Shown here piece after piece: positions 40,771 through 49,361 of a DNA stretch of 64,000 bases. Location: the NCBI GenBank assembly GCA_966250385.1, contig CBINHC010000004.1, forward strand, positions 186,001 to 250,000. Reading direction: 5' to 3'. The DNA comes from DASWTL01 sp966250385. Lineage in GTDB: Bacteria; Bacteroidota; Bacteroidia; Sphingobacteriales; Sphingobacteriaceae. The notes below the pieces were generated by a model. That model had not been told where the DNA came from and did not search any database. It worked only from the letters and a program-made list of their open reading frames with translations. Numbering within the stretch: position 1 is the first letter of the stretch; each line of letters opens with the position of its first letter. The position numbers were made by a program, and so were the translations under genes.

Positions 40771-41466
40771 ATGAACGATTTTAAAGATTTGAACCACAAG
40801 AATATAGTTATGCCTGAGAAAAAAGAACGGAACCCGTCGCGGTCATATGCCGAATTGTTGCAGGGCAACAGGGATTGGGTGAATGCGGAGCTTGAACAGG
40901 ACCCCGGGTTTTTCACCAAACTGGCCTCCGGTCAGAACCCGGATGTATTATGGATCGGCTGTGCGGACAGCCGCGTCCCGGCCAACGAGGTTACCAATAC
41001 GCGGCCCGGCGAAGTCTTTGTTCACCGCAACATTGCCAACGTGTGCGTCCATTCCGATATGAACATGCTGAGTGTGCTGGATTATGCGGTGAACGTGCTG
41101 AAGGTACGGCACGTCATCGTATCCGGTCATTACGGTTGCGGCGGCGTCCAGGCAGCCATGAGCAACAAGCAGTTCGGGCTGATCGACAACTGGCTCCGTC
41201 ATATCAAGGACGTCTATCGCCTCCATATGGAGGAGCTGGATTCGATCAGCGATGAAACCGGGCGCGCAAACCGGTTCGTGGAACTGAACGTGGTGGAACA
41301 GGTTTACAACCTCTGCAAGACGACCATCGTTCAGAACGCCTGGCGGAACGGCGCCGAACTGTCCGTTCACGGATGGGTGATCGATATCAGTACCGGGCTC
41401 GTAAAGGACCTGGGAACATCGTTCAGCGGGCCGGAAAATCTCCAGAAGGTGTTCGCTCTGGACTAA
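40771..41466 (+). CDS. can: Beta-class carbonic anhydrase
   Basis: The enzyme interconverts CO2 and bicarbonate with a zinc site. The 231-residue product has the ligand and catalytic motifs WIGCADSRVPANEV (Cys and Asp-Arg dyad) and SGHYGCGGVQAAM (His and Cys). A second start, ATG 40810 (MPEKKERNPSRSYAEL), would shorten the N-terminus by 13 residues. It starts two bases after the SulP stop, so translation is probably coupled and the two act together in bicarbonate uptake or pH control. Confidence 0.95.
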   Translation: MNDFKDLNHKNIVMPEKKERNPSRSYAELLQGNRDWVNAELEQDPGFFTKLASGQNPDVLWIGCADSRVPANEVTNTRPGEVFVHRNIANVCVHSDMNMLSVLDYAVNVLKVRHVIVSGHYGCGGVQAAMSNKQFGLIDNWLRHIKDVYRLHMEELDSISDETGRANRFVELNVVEQVYNLCKTTIVQNAWRNGAELSVHGWVIDISTGLVKDLGTSFSGPENLQKVFALD

Positions 41467-41493
41467 GAACAGTCAATTAGTTGTTGTTGAAGA

Positions 41494-41532
41494 AGAGGTC
41501 GTTGTCCGCGTGGCGACGGCCTCTCTGTTTTT
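41494..41532 (+). terminator. Intrinsic terminator after the carbonic anhydrase gene
   Basis: AGAGGTCGTTGT (41494-41505) pairs with GCGACGGCCTCT (41513-41524), including G-T pairs, followed by CTGTTTTT. It lies between convergent genes. Confidence 0.75.
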
Positions 41533-41539
41533 CATCCCG

Positions 41540-42547
41540 TCAGGAAAGTTCGTCGGCCAGCAGTTTCATCTCGATATGCGGCGAGTGCTTTTCATAGAGT
41601 ACCGCATACACGGCCCGGCAGATCGGCATGTGGACCTTGTACTGTTTATTGATCTGGTGAAGGCAGTTGACTGCATAGTACCCTTCGGCGATCATGTTCA
41701 TTTCGAGCTGGGCAGATTTAACGGTATAGCCTTTTCCGATCATATTTCCGAAGGTACGGTTCCTGCTGAACTGGGAATAGGCGGTGACCAGCAGGTCTCC
41801 CAAATAGGCCGACTCCTTGATATCCCGTTCGATCGGGTGCACCGCATTCACGAACCGCGAAATTTCGCGGACGGCATTGGAAATAAGGACCGCCTGGAAG
41901 TTGTCCCCGTAACCGACGCCGTGACAGATTCCGCTGGCAACCGCATAAATGTTTTTCAGGACGGCAGCGTACTCGGTTCCAAAGATATCATCGGAGACGT
42001 TGGTTTTGATATACCGCGTACTGATCAGCTCAGCGAATGTCGCGGCGGATTCCTGGTTCACGGAGGCGATCGTCAGGTAGGAAAGCTTCTCCAGAGCAAC
42101 CTCTTCCGCGTGACACGGGCCGCTGATGACGATCAGATCCTGATAGGACACGCCGTACTTCTGGTTCAGAAATTCCCCGATGATCAGGTTTTCATCGGGA
42201 ACGATTCCCTTGATGGCTGAAACCAGTTTCTTCCCTTTGAGATCTTCAGGAGTGAGATCCCCCAGGGCCGGTTTAAGAAAGGCCGCAGGCACGTTCAGAA
42301 TGATTGTGTCCACCTGGCTGATGATCCATTTAAGATCGGACGAGATCCGTTCCGGGGACACGGCTACCTGCACGGAACTGAGGTAGTTGGGATTGTGCCG
42401 GTATTTCCTGATGTGGTCGATCGTATCCTCGTTTCGCATCCACCAAAAGATTTCTTTTGGCTGGATGTTGTCCGAAAGCATCTTTACAATGGCTGTAGCC
42501 CAGCTTCCGCCGCCGATCATGGCAATCTTTTTTCCTTGTATATCCAT
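41540..42547 (-). CDS. gpsA: NAD(P)-dependent glycerol-3-phosphate dehydrogenase
   Basis: The enzyme reduces dihydroxyacetone phosphate to sn-glycerol 3-phosphate for phospholipid synthesis. The start ATG 42547 (MDIQGKKIAMIGGGSWATAI) gives 335 residues; an upstream TTG pair is not needed. The nucleotide fold shows GGGSWATA, the middle VISGPCHAEEVALEKLSYLT and the catalytic Lys in AAVLKNIYAVASGI. It follows the efflux adaptor terminator. Confidence 0.94.
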   Translation of the reverse strand: MDIQGKKIAMIGGGSWATAIVKMLSDNIQPKEIFWWMRNEDTIDHIRKYRHNPNYLSSVQVAVSPERISSDLKWIISQVDTIILNVPAAFLKPALGDLTPEDLKGKKLVSAIKGIVPDENLIIGEFLNQKYGVSYQDLIVISGPCHAEEVALEKLSYLTIASVNQESAATFAELISTRYIKTNVSDDIFGTEYAAVLKNIYAVASGICHGVGYGDNFQAVLISNAVREISRFVNAVHPIERDIKESAYLGDLLVTAYSQFSRNRTFGNMIGKGYTVKSAQLEMNMIAEGYYAVNCLHQINKQYKVHMPICRAVYAVLYEKHSPHIEMKLLADELS

Positions 42548-42555
42548 CAACAAAA

Positions 42556-42585
42556 AGTCCCGGTCAGCAAAAGCCGAGCCGGGAC
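42556..42585 (-). terminator. Intrinsic terminator between the efflux adaptor and gpsA
   Basis: On the minus strand GTCCCGG pairs with CCGGGAC around a 15-base inner part, followed by TTTTT. The gpsA start lies only a few bases beyond the T run, so gpsA must have a promoter overlapping or inside this region, or depend on read-through. Confidence 0.7.
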
Positions 42586-42611
42586 AATTTTAACTATTTT
42601 TAAGGAATAAA

Positions 42612-43946
42612 TTACTTTTTCTCGGAGGCGAACAGCTTGTCCTTGTCAACCTTCTGAACTGCCAGACCGTCCTTCAAGGTCTTGGAGATCGCCGTAAACG
42701 GCCTTACAACCACCTCTTCTGTGCCTTTCAGGCCGGATGTTACCAGGATATAGGTGTCGTCCTGAATGCCGGTTTTCACTTCGACCTGTTTAACCTTTCC
42801 ATTGCTGTAAACGAACACATATTCCTTTACAGGCTCGGCGGATTGCTTTTCTTCTTTCTGGTCGCCGTTATCGGATCTTGAATCCTCAGGACCCGCCGGT
42901 TTTTTCTTCTCTTCTTCACGGGTGGTAACCGATTGGATAGGGACGGTGATCCCGGCAATTTTATCGGTATGAATATCTACGGTTGCAGATAATCCCGGAC
43001 GGAAGATGGAGTAGGACTCGGTAGGCGAATCGAGGATCCTCACCTTAACGATGAAGTTGGTCACCTGGTCCGCGCTGGTACCTACGACGCTTGCGGAGCT
43101 CGCGATCTCGGTGACCACGCCCTTGAACTTTTTACCCTGGAAAGCGTCCACCTCAATATCCGCGTCGTCGCCGACGGAGACCCGGTTGATGTCGCTTTCG
43201 TTCACGTCAACGCTCACTTCCATCGCTTTCAGGTTCGAAATTCTCATGATCTCGGTACCGGCCATCTGTGCCGTACCGACAACCCGCTCGCCCAGTTCAA
43301 CGGCCAGCTTTGAAATGATGCCGTCTGCCGGCGCATAGATCGTGGTCCTGGCCAGGTTGTCGGCCGCCTCTTTAACGACGGCGCTTGACTGCTCCACGCC
43401 GAACTGCGAGCCGATCACGCCCTGACGCGCAGACTCAAGGGTGGCTTTGGCAGTTTCGTATTCGGCCCGGATCGCGTCAAATTCGGCTTCTGAGATCACC
43501 TTGTTCTTATAGAGTTCGGAATTCCGCTTGTACTTCGATTCGGTATTGCGGAAGCTCGCCTCAGCCTGGCGAAGCTGTTGCTGGGTACTCGCAAGAGTTG
43601 CTTTCTGGCTGTTCAGCGAGGCCACTGCGCGGTCGTACCCGGACTGAAGGATATCCGGCCGGACCCGGCAGAGGAGCTGGCCTTTCTTCACGGCATCACC
43701 TTCCTTCACATGCAGCTCAACGATCTCGCCGGAAACCTCGGAACTGAGTTTGACCTCGGTCTCGGACTGAACTTTTCCGCTTGCTGAAACGGTTTCCACG
43801 ACCGTTCTTTTTTCGGCCTTTTCGGTAGCCACTTCAACAGTCTCTCCCTGGCCGAACCAGCCCATTTTATTGCCTGCAACGGCGAACACGACCAGGACAC
43901 CGGCGCCGATCAGGACATATTTTAACGTATTTTTCTTTTTTGCCAT
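42612..43946 (-). CDS. HlyD/MacA-type periplasmic adaptor protein
   Basis: The 444-residue protein links an inner-membrane pump to TolC. It has an N-terminal membrane anchor (LKYVLIGAGVLVVFAVAG). The barrel-lipoyl halves read VKLSSEVSGEIVELHVKEGD and IYAPADGIISKLAVELGERV and flank a long coiled coil (about 100-205, Gln/Ala/Glu-rich). An unusual charged insert of Glu/Lys/Pro lies near residues 345-375. It is 13 bases after the TolC gene. The matching MacB or RND pump gene is not in this window. Confidence 0.92.
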   Translation of the reverse strand: MAKKKNTLKYVLIGAGVLVVFAVAGNKMGWFGQGETVEVATEKAEKRTVVETVSASGKVQSETEVKLSSEVSGEIVELHVKEGDAVKKGQLLCRVRPDILQSGYDRAVASLNSQKATLASTQQQLRQAEASFRNTESKYKRNSELYKNKVISEAEFDAIRAEYETAKATLESARQGVIGSQFGVEQSSAVVKEAADNLARTTIYAPADGIISKLAVELGERVVGTAQMAGTEIMRISNLKAMEVSVDVNESDINRVSVGDDADIEVDAFQGKKFKGVVTEIASSASVVGTSADQVTNFIVKVRILDSPTESYSIFRPGLSATVDIHTDKIAGITVPIQSVTTREEEKKKPAGPEDSRSDNGDQKEEKQSAEPVKEYVFVYSNGKVKQVEVKTGIQDDTYILVTSGLKGTEEVVVRPFTAISKTLKDGLAVQKVDKDKLFASEKK

Positions 43947-43959
43947 GTTAAGGTTATGA

Positions 43960-45411
43960 TTAGAAGGTTAGGGGATTGCCAAGATAAAAGTCGATTACTT
44001 TGCTGCGGAAGATCAGGTCATACCGCGCCTGGATCAGATCGAATTCCGATTTGTTGAAGTTGGTCTGAGCCTGGTTCAGATCCAGGGAATTGACCAGGCC
44101 CACGCCGTACCGCTGCTGGATCGCATTGAACGCTTCCTGGGAAGATTTGAAAGCGGACTGCGCGGACGCATACCGTTTCTCTGCTGCCCGGAGGTCCTGC
44201 ACCGCCTGGCTGATCACCTTGTTCAGGTTATTTTTTGCCAGCTGCTCGGACGCCTCGAAGTTCTGCAGGTTCAGTTTTGCCCGGCGTACGGATATCCGTG
44301 AGTTGAAGTTGTTGAAAATAGGGATGCTCAGGGAGAAGCCGATCGCCTGGTTGAAGTTTTCGTTCAGCTGTCTGGAGAAAGGTGTCCGGTCGAGGATCGG
44401 GTTGAAGTTCTCGGTAAATACAGGCTGATTCGTTCCCTGTACGTAACCGATCTGGACGTTCTCCGCGGGCCCGACGCCGATGACCGAGTTCCGGTTGGAT
44501 GACCAGCCGGTTCCCAGGGATCCCTGCAGATCAAGGCGCGGATAGAGATTGCCCCTGGCCACCTGGACGGCCTTGGCCGCTGCCAGGCGGTTGAATTCAG
44601 CCAGTTTGATGTCCGGATAGTTCTGCGCCGCTTTTGCATAAACCTCTGTTGCTGAGTAGGCGGTATTCAGCTGCTTGAGTTCATCGACAACCGGCCGGAC
44701 GATCTCAAACGGCGAATTCGGGTCGCGCTCCATGAGCTGCGCGAGATTCAGGTGGGCGATGTCCAGCGAGTTCTGCGCATTGGTTACATTCAGTTCGGCA
44801 TTGGCGACCTGCGCTCTTGACTGGGCCAGGTCGGCCGTTGTCTTATTGCCGACGTTGAACTGCTGTTCCTCGTTTTTCAGCTGCTGCTGGGCAAGCTTCA
44901 GCTGCTGCTGGGCTGCCGTGAGCAGGTCCTGGCTTGACAGGATCTGAAGGTAGGCAACGGCCACGTTCAAGGCAAGGTCGTTACGGACTTTCCTGGTATT
45001 GCTTTTATCGGCTTCAAGGAGTAACTTATTCTGGGAGATCTGGTTTAACTTCTGGAACCCCTGGAATAGCGTGACGCTCGCGAACAGGTTTCCGTTTGAG
45101 TTGGATATCTGCTGATTCACGAACTGGTAGGAGAGGGGATCCACACTTCTTCCGAAATTGAAGTTGAGGTTGGTGCTTCCGTTGAGGCTCGGATACAGGT
45201 TGAGCTGTGACTGCCGGACGTCCTCCTTCGACAAGGCTTCGCTCAGCTGTACCTGTTTGACCTGCAGGTTGTTCTGAAGGGCGATCTCGATCGCCTGCGG
45301 CAGGGAGATCTGTTCCTGTCCTTTTGCCGCATCTGCCCCGAGGCACAGCAGGGCAGCAAACAGTGCAGCGGAAGACCGGGTGACACTATTAAACTTTGTA
45401 ATTAAATTCAT
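43960..45411 (-). CDS. TolC family outer-membrane efflux protein
   Basis: The 483-residue protein has a signal peptide (SSAALFAALLCLGADAAKG) and two repeated OEP halves rich in Gln, Asn and Leu coiled-coil sequence (LPQAIEIALQNNLQVKQVQL; VRRAKLNLQNFEASEQLAKN). It forms the outer-membrane channel of a tripartite efflux system with the adaptor encoded 13 bases downstream. The substrate is unknown. Confidence 0.93.
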   Translation of the reverse strand: MNLITKFNSVTRSSAALFAALLCLGADAAKGQEQISLPQAIEIALQNNLQVKQVQLSEALSKEDVRQSQLNLYPSLNGSTNLNFNFGRSVDPLSYQFVNQQISNSNGNLFASVTLFQGFQKLNQISQNKLLLEADKSNTRKVRNDLALNVAVAYLQILSSQDLLTAAQQQLKLAQQQLKNEEQQFNVGNKTTADLAQSRAQVANAELNVTNAQNSLDIAHLNLAQLMERDPNSPFEIVRPVVDELKQLNTAYSATEVYAKAAQNYPDIKLAEFNRLAAAKAVQVARGNLYPRLDLQGSLGTGWSSNRNSVIGVGPAENVQIGYVQGTNQPVFTENFNPILDRTPFSRQLNENFNQAIGFSLSIPIFNNFNSRISVRRAKLNLQNFEASEQLAKNNLNKVISQAVQDLRAAEKRYASAQSAFKSSQEAFNAIQQRYGVGLVNSLDLNQAQTNFNKSEFDLIQARYDLIFRSKVIDFYLGNPLTF

Positions 45412-45472
45412 ATAATTTCGGGTTCCCTTTTTTAATTGAAGCTAAAATACTTCTGATAATTCGATTTCTTGC

Positions 45473-46105
45473 ATGTATTTGGTAAAAACTCCGTTCTGGC
45501 TCCGATGGCTGTATCCATCATTAACGTGGCGCATGCCTGCGAATGAAAAAACGATCTACCTGACCTTTGACGACGGGCCCATACCTGTTGTTACACCCTT
45601 TGTGCTGGAAACCCTAAAAAAGTTCGGTGCCCGGGCGACTTTTTTCTGTATCGGCGACAATGTCCGGAAGTATCCGGAGATCTACCGGCAGCTGACCCGG
45701 GAGGGACACCGGACCGGAAATCATACCTACAATCACCTGAAGGGCTGGGATACCCCGACGGGACAATACCTGGAAAATGTACGCCTATGCCACAGCCTGG
45801 TCGATTCGAACCTGTTCCGTCCGCCCTATGGCAGGGGCAGGCGGAGGCAGTATGACCAGCTGATGGCCGGGATCGGTCCGGAGAGAACACAGTTCCGAAT
45901 TATCATGTGGGACGTGCTGAGCGGTGATTTTGACGTGAATCTGAGTCCGGAAGGCTGCCTGGAAAATGTCATCCGGCATGCGGGAAGCGGCTCCATTGTT
46001 GTGTTCCACGACAGCCTGAAAGCCTTCGGGCGGCTGGAATATGCGCTGCCCCGGGCGCTGGAATACTGGCATAGCCGGGGGTATGCATTTAAGTCATTAA
46101 TTTAG
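45473..46105 (+). CDS. Polysaccharide deacetylase (NodB homology domain)
   Basis: The 210-residue single-domain enzyme belongs to carbohydrate esterase family 4. The catalytic and metal motifs are TFDDGP (Asp33 and Asp34) and the GNHTYNHL site (His84 and His88, the HxxxH pair). A later FRPPYGRG motif and GSIVVFHDS (His-Asp) complete the fold. No clear cleaved signal is seen, so it is cytoplasmic-facing or weakly anchored. Likely substrate is peptidoglycan or another N-acetylated glycan. Confidence 0.92.
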   Translation: MYLVKTPFWLRWLYPSLTWRMPANEKTIYLTFDDGPIPVVTPFVLETLKKFGARATFFCIGDNVRKYPEIYRQLTREGHRTGNHTYNHLKGWDTPTGQYLENVRLCHSLVDSNLFRPPYGRGRRRQYDQLMAGIGPERTQFRIIMWDVLSGDFDVNLSPEGCLENVIRHAGSGSIVVFHDSLKAFGRLEYALPRALEYWHSRGYAFKSLI

Positions 46106-46161
46106 ATGTGTTCCAAATAAATTTTGGACAGTATTCCCTTAGCCATCTGGAGGTTTTTTTG

Positions 46162-46189
46162 TATTTTCGCGTGGACTTTTCGAGTCCAC
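46162..46189 (+). promoter_or_regulatory. Aconitase promoter and 5'-terminal hairpin
   Basis: TATTTTCG (46162-46169) is one mismatch from TAnnTTTG. It is followed directly by GTGGACT-TTTCG-AGTCCAC (46171-46189), which would lie at the very 5' end of the mRNA. The leader to the ATG at 46231 is then about 60 bases. Confidence 0.5.
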
Positions 46190-46230
46190 ACAATATATTT
46201 TTTTCGCTTCAAATTCAATAAAATCAAACT

Positions 46231-48498
46231 ATGGCTTTTGATTTAGACATGATCAAAAAGGTATACGACAACTTCGGTCAGCGGATTGATTCTGCCCGCC
46301 AGGTTGTAGGTAAACCGTTAACTCTAACTGAAAAGATTCTTTACGGCCATCTTTGGAACGCAGCTCCCGGAGAAGCGTTCCAACGGGGTGTAACCTATGT
46401 AGATTTCGCACCTGACCGGGTTGCGATGCAGGATGCGACGGCTCAGATGGCTTTATTGCAGTTTATGCAGGCCGGACGTCCTACCGTGGCCGTGCCGTCA
46501 ACCGTTCACTGTGATCACCTGATCCAGGCGAAAGTAGGCGCTTCAGAGGATCTTGAAATCGCAAACAACCAGAACAACGAGGTTTATTCCTTCCTGGCTT
46601 CTGTTTCTAACAAATACGGCATCGGTTTCTGGAAACCGGGCGCGGGGATCATTCACCAGGTCGTTCTGGAGAACTACGCATTTCCGGGCGGAATGATGAT
46701 CGGTACGGACTCCCATACTCCGAACGCCGGAGGTCTTGGAATGATCGCTATCGGCGTGGGCGGTGCTGATGCATGTGATGTCATGGCGGGTCTTCCATGG
46801 GAGCTCAAATTCCCTAAACTGATCGGTGTTAAACTGACCGGCAAGATGTCCGGCTGGACTTCCGCAAAGGACGTTATTCTTAAAGTGGCCGGACTGCTGA
46901 CCGTTAAGGGCGGAACCGGGCATATCGTGGAATACTTCGGAGAAGGCGCACGTTCGCTTTCGGCAACCGGTAAGGCGACAATCTGTAACATGGGCGCCGA
47001 GATCGGTGCAACCACTTCCATTTTCGGCTATGACGAAAAAATGTCTACCTACCTGAAAGGTACGGACCGTGAGGATGTGGCTGCCCTGGCAGACGCTGTG
47101 GCAGAACATCTGACCGGCGATGACGCTGTTTACGCGAATCCGGAGGCCTATTTCGACCAGGTGATCGAGATCAACCTGTCCGAGCTTGAACCACACATCA
47201 ACGGACCTTTCACTCCGGACCTGGCCTGGCCGATCTCCAAGTTTGCTGAAGCGGTTCGCGAACACGGATGGCCTGCAGAACTGGAAGTCGGACTGATCGG
47301 ATCCTGTACGAACTCCTCCTATGAAGACATTACCCGGGCTGCTTCCATTGCGGAGCAGGCTCTGAACAAGAACCTGAAGACCCGGTCCGAATATACCGTA
47401 ACGCCGGGATCAGAACTGGTTCGCTATACCGTTCAGCGCGACGGATACCTCGATACATTTGAAAAGATCGGCGGTGTGGTCCTTGCGAACGCGTGCGGTC
47501 CTTGTATCGGTCAGTGGGCGCGTCATACCGACAACCCGGACAGAAAGAATTCAATCATTACTTCCTTCAACCGGAACTTCAAGGCGCGTAATGACGGAAA
47601 TCCGAACACACACGCGTTTGTGGCTTCTCCGGAGATCGTTACGGCGATGGCCATTGCGGGGGACCTTACCTTCAATCCGTTGACCGACACGCTGACCAAC
47701 AACAACGGCGAGCAGGTAAAACTGGATGAACCGCAGGGTCTTGAAATGCCGATCCGCGGGTATGCGGTTGAAGACGCGGGTTACCAGGCTCCGGCCGAAG
47801 ATGGCAGCAGCGTCGAGGTAATCGTGGATCCGCAGTCTGCACGGCTTCAGTTACTCGCTCCTTTCGCGCCATGGGAAGGAACCGATCTGAAGGGACTTGT
47901 ACTGCTGATCAAGGCAAAAGGAAAATGTACCACGGACCACATCTCGATGGCCGGTCCATGGCTGCGCTTCCGCGGCCACCTGGATAACATCTCCAACAAT
48001 ATGCTGATCGGCGCGACCAACTATTTCAATGATAAGGCGGATTCTGTCAAGAATCAGCTGACCGGCGAGTACGGACCAGTTCCTGCTACTCAGCGGGCTT
48101 ATAAAGCGGCCGGTATCGGGACCATCGTGGTAGGTGATGAAAACTATGGCGAGGGATCATCCCGTGAACACGCAGCCATGGAGCCTCGTCACCTGGGTGT
48201 TCGCGTGATCCTTGTGAAATCGTTTGCGCGGATCCACGAGACGAACCTGAAGAAGCAGGGTATGCTGGGTATCACTTTTGCTGATCCGCATGATTATGAC
48301 AAGATCAGGGAAGACGATACGCTGGATATCATCGGCCTTACCGAGTTTGCTCCGGGTAAGCAGCTGACCGTTGTTCTGCATCATAAGGATGGTTCCGAGG
48401 AGTCATTCCCGGTGAACCACACCTACAATGAGCAGCAGATCGAATGGTTCAAGGCCGGTGCTGCCCTGAACATCATCCGCATGAAGCAGAACGCCTAA
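46231..48498 (+). CDS. Aconitate hydratase
   Basis: The enzyme converts citrate to isocitrate in the TCA cycle with a [4Fe-4S] cluster. The 755-residue product resembles the mitochondrial-type aconitases common in this phylum. Cluster ligands are Cys359 in IGSCTNSSYED and Cys422/Cys425 in ANACGPCIGQW. The swivel domain reads GEGSSREHAAMEPRHLGVR with the conserved Ser and Arg, preceded by KGKCTTDHISMAGPW. It is a single-gene unit with its own promoter and terminator. Confidence 0.95.
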   Translation: MAFDLDMIKKVYDNFGQRIDSARQVVGKPLTLTEKILYGHLWNAAPGEAFQRGVTYVDFAPDRVAMQDATAQMALLQFMQAGRPTVAVPSTVHCDHLIQAKVGASEDLEIANNQNNEVYSFLASVSNKYGIGFWKPGAGIIHQVVLENYAFPGGMMIGTDSHTPNAGGLGMIAIGVGGADACDVMAGLPWELKFPKLIGVKLTGKMSGWTSAKDVILKVAGLLTVKGGTGHIVEYFGEGARSLSATGKATICNMGAEIGATTSIFGYDEKMSTYLKGTDREDVAALADAVAEHLTGDDAVYANPEAYFDQVIEINLSELEPHINGPFTPDLAWPISKFAEAVREHGWPAELEVGLIGSCTNSSYEDITRAASIAEQALNKNLKTRSEYTVTPGSELVRYTVQRDGYLDTFEKIGGVVLANACGPCIGQWARHTDNPDRKNSIITSFNRNFKARNDGNPNTHAFVASPEIVTAMAIAGDLTFNPLTDTLTNNNGEQVKLDEPQGLEMPIRGYAVEDAGYQAPAEDGSSVEVIVDPQSARLQLLAPFAPWEGTDLKGLVLLIKAKGKCTTDHISMAGPWLRFRGHLDNISNNMLIGATNYFNDKADSVKNQLTGEYGPVPATQRAYKAAGIGTIVVGDENYGEGSSREHAAMEPRHLGVRVILVKSFARIHETNLKKQGMLGITFADPHDYDKIREDDTLDIIGLTEFAPGKQLTVVLHHKDGSEESFPVNHTYNEQQIEWFKAGAALNIIRMKQNA

Positions 48499-48521
48499 GC
48501 GTTATTATTCATAAGTCATTC

Positions 48522-48557
48522 AAAACCCCGGTCCAGTGGATCGGGGTTTTGTTTTTT
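48522..48557 (+). terminator. Intrinsic terminator after aconitase
   Basis: AAAACCCCG pairs with CGGGGTTTT around an inner TCC-AGT-GGA, then GTTTTTT. Symmetry suggests it could work in both directions. Confidence 0.88.
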
Positions 48558-48602
48558 GGCCATATGAGTGCCGGTTCCTCAGGGGCGGTTCGCTTCTTCG
48601 CA

Positions 48603-48665
48603 TTAGCCGGATCGATGTCTATAGTAAGCCTCGATGTCTGTAGCCATGATTGGTGTCCCGGCTAA
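48603..48665. repeat. Inverted repeat enclosing short direct repeats, upstream of rlmH
   Basis: TTAGCCGG (48603-48610) and CCGGCTAA (48658-48665) frame two similar copies of CGATGTCTNTAG. It is non-coding. Its function is unknown. Confidence 0.5.
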
Positions 48666-48702
48666 CAAATAACCAAAATCGGCTGTTATGGTTGCAATTA
48701 GT

Positions 48703-48710
48703 TATTTTTG
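48703..48710 (+). promoter_or_regulatory. -7 element of rlmH (leaderless)
   Basis: TATTTTTG fits TAnnTTTG and ends four bases before the ATG at 48714, so the mRNA should start at the start codon or within a base or two of it. Confidence 0.55.
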
Positions 48711-48713
48711 GAG

Positions 48714-49187
48714 ATGAAGATTACCCTGCTGACCATCGGCAAGACAGAAGACAGCTACCTGAAAGAAGGAATGGAAAAATACCTCAAGCGACTGAAGCAT
48801 TACGTGTCGTTCAAGGTGCTTGAGGTTCCGGAGCTGAAGAATACCAAAAATTTGTCGGCCGACCAGCAGAAAGCGAAAGAAGCGGAACTGATCAATAAGC
48901 ATATTACGAGCACTGACCAGCTCATCCTGCTTGACGAAAAGGGCAAGGAGTTTTCTTCTGTCCAGTTCTCAGGGTTCCTGAACAAAAAGATGCTGGGGAG
49001 CGTGCAGCACATGGTATTTGTGGTCGGCGGTCCCTATGGGTTCGATCCGGGAATCCAGCAGCGCGCAGATGATAAGATCTCACTGTCCAAAATGACCTTT
49101 TCCCACCAGATGGTCCGCCTGTTCTTTATTGAGCAATTGTACCGCTCATTTACTATATTGAAAGGTGAACCATATCATCACGAATAA
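48714..49187 (+). CDS. rlmH: 23S rRNA (pseudouridine1915-N3)-methyltransferase
   Basis: The SPOUT-fold enzyme methylates pseudouridine 1915 in helix 69 of assembled ribosomes. The start ATG 48714 (MKITLLTIGKTEDSYLKEGM) gives 157 residues. The knot region and cofactor loop read FVVGGPYGFDPGIQQRADDK and the end LYRSFTILKGEPYHHE is the family hallmark. Confidence 0.95.
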   Translation: MKITLLTIGKTEDSYLKEGMEKYLKRLKHYVSFKVLEVPELKNTKNLSADQQKAKEAELINKHITSTDQLILLDEKGKEFSSVQFSGFLNKKMLGSVQHMVFVVGGPYGFDPGIQQRADDKISLSKMTFSHQMVRLFFIEQLYRSFTILKGEPYHHE

Positions 49188-49198
49188 ACGAAGCTGTT

Positions 49199-49318
49199 AT
49201 GTTAAAGCCCAGGAATTACCGGTATAAAGGAGCGAACCCCGGAAAGGAAAAAAAGATGTTCTGGCTGATGATGCTGATCGCCATTGCGATCATGGCGCTC
49301 CTGTATTATTTGTTCTGA
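49199..49318 (+). CDS. 39-residue single-span membrane protein
   Basis: A short ORF starting 11 bases after rlmH: 19 polar residues (MLKPRNYRYKGANPGKEKK) then one hydrophobic helix (MFWLMMLIAIAIMALLYYLF, the last 20 residues). The positively charged N-terminus suggests the N-in orientation. It ends just before the convergent DUF5606 gene terminator. No family is recognised and coding status is not proven. Confidence 0.55.
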   Translation: MLKPRNYRYKGANPGKEKKMFWLMMLIAIAIMALLYYLF

Positions 49319-49328
49319 AAAGTGCAGG

Positions 49329-49361
49329 CAGAAAAAAAGCTGAGGGTTATTCCTCAGCTTT
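49329..49361 (-). terminator. Terminator overlapping the DUF5606 stop codon
   Basis: On the minus strand AAAGCTGAGG pairs with CCTCAGCTTT and the stop codon TAA sits in the loop; a run of T follows. The last codons of the gene thus form the terminator stem. Confidence 0.8.

Noticed and set aside
46543..47265. 240-codon minus-strand ORF inside aconitase
   Set aside because: It is the opposite-strand shadow of a strongly conserved gene, with no recognisable protein features.
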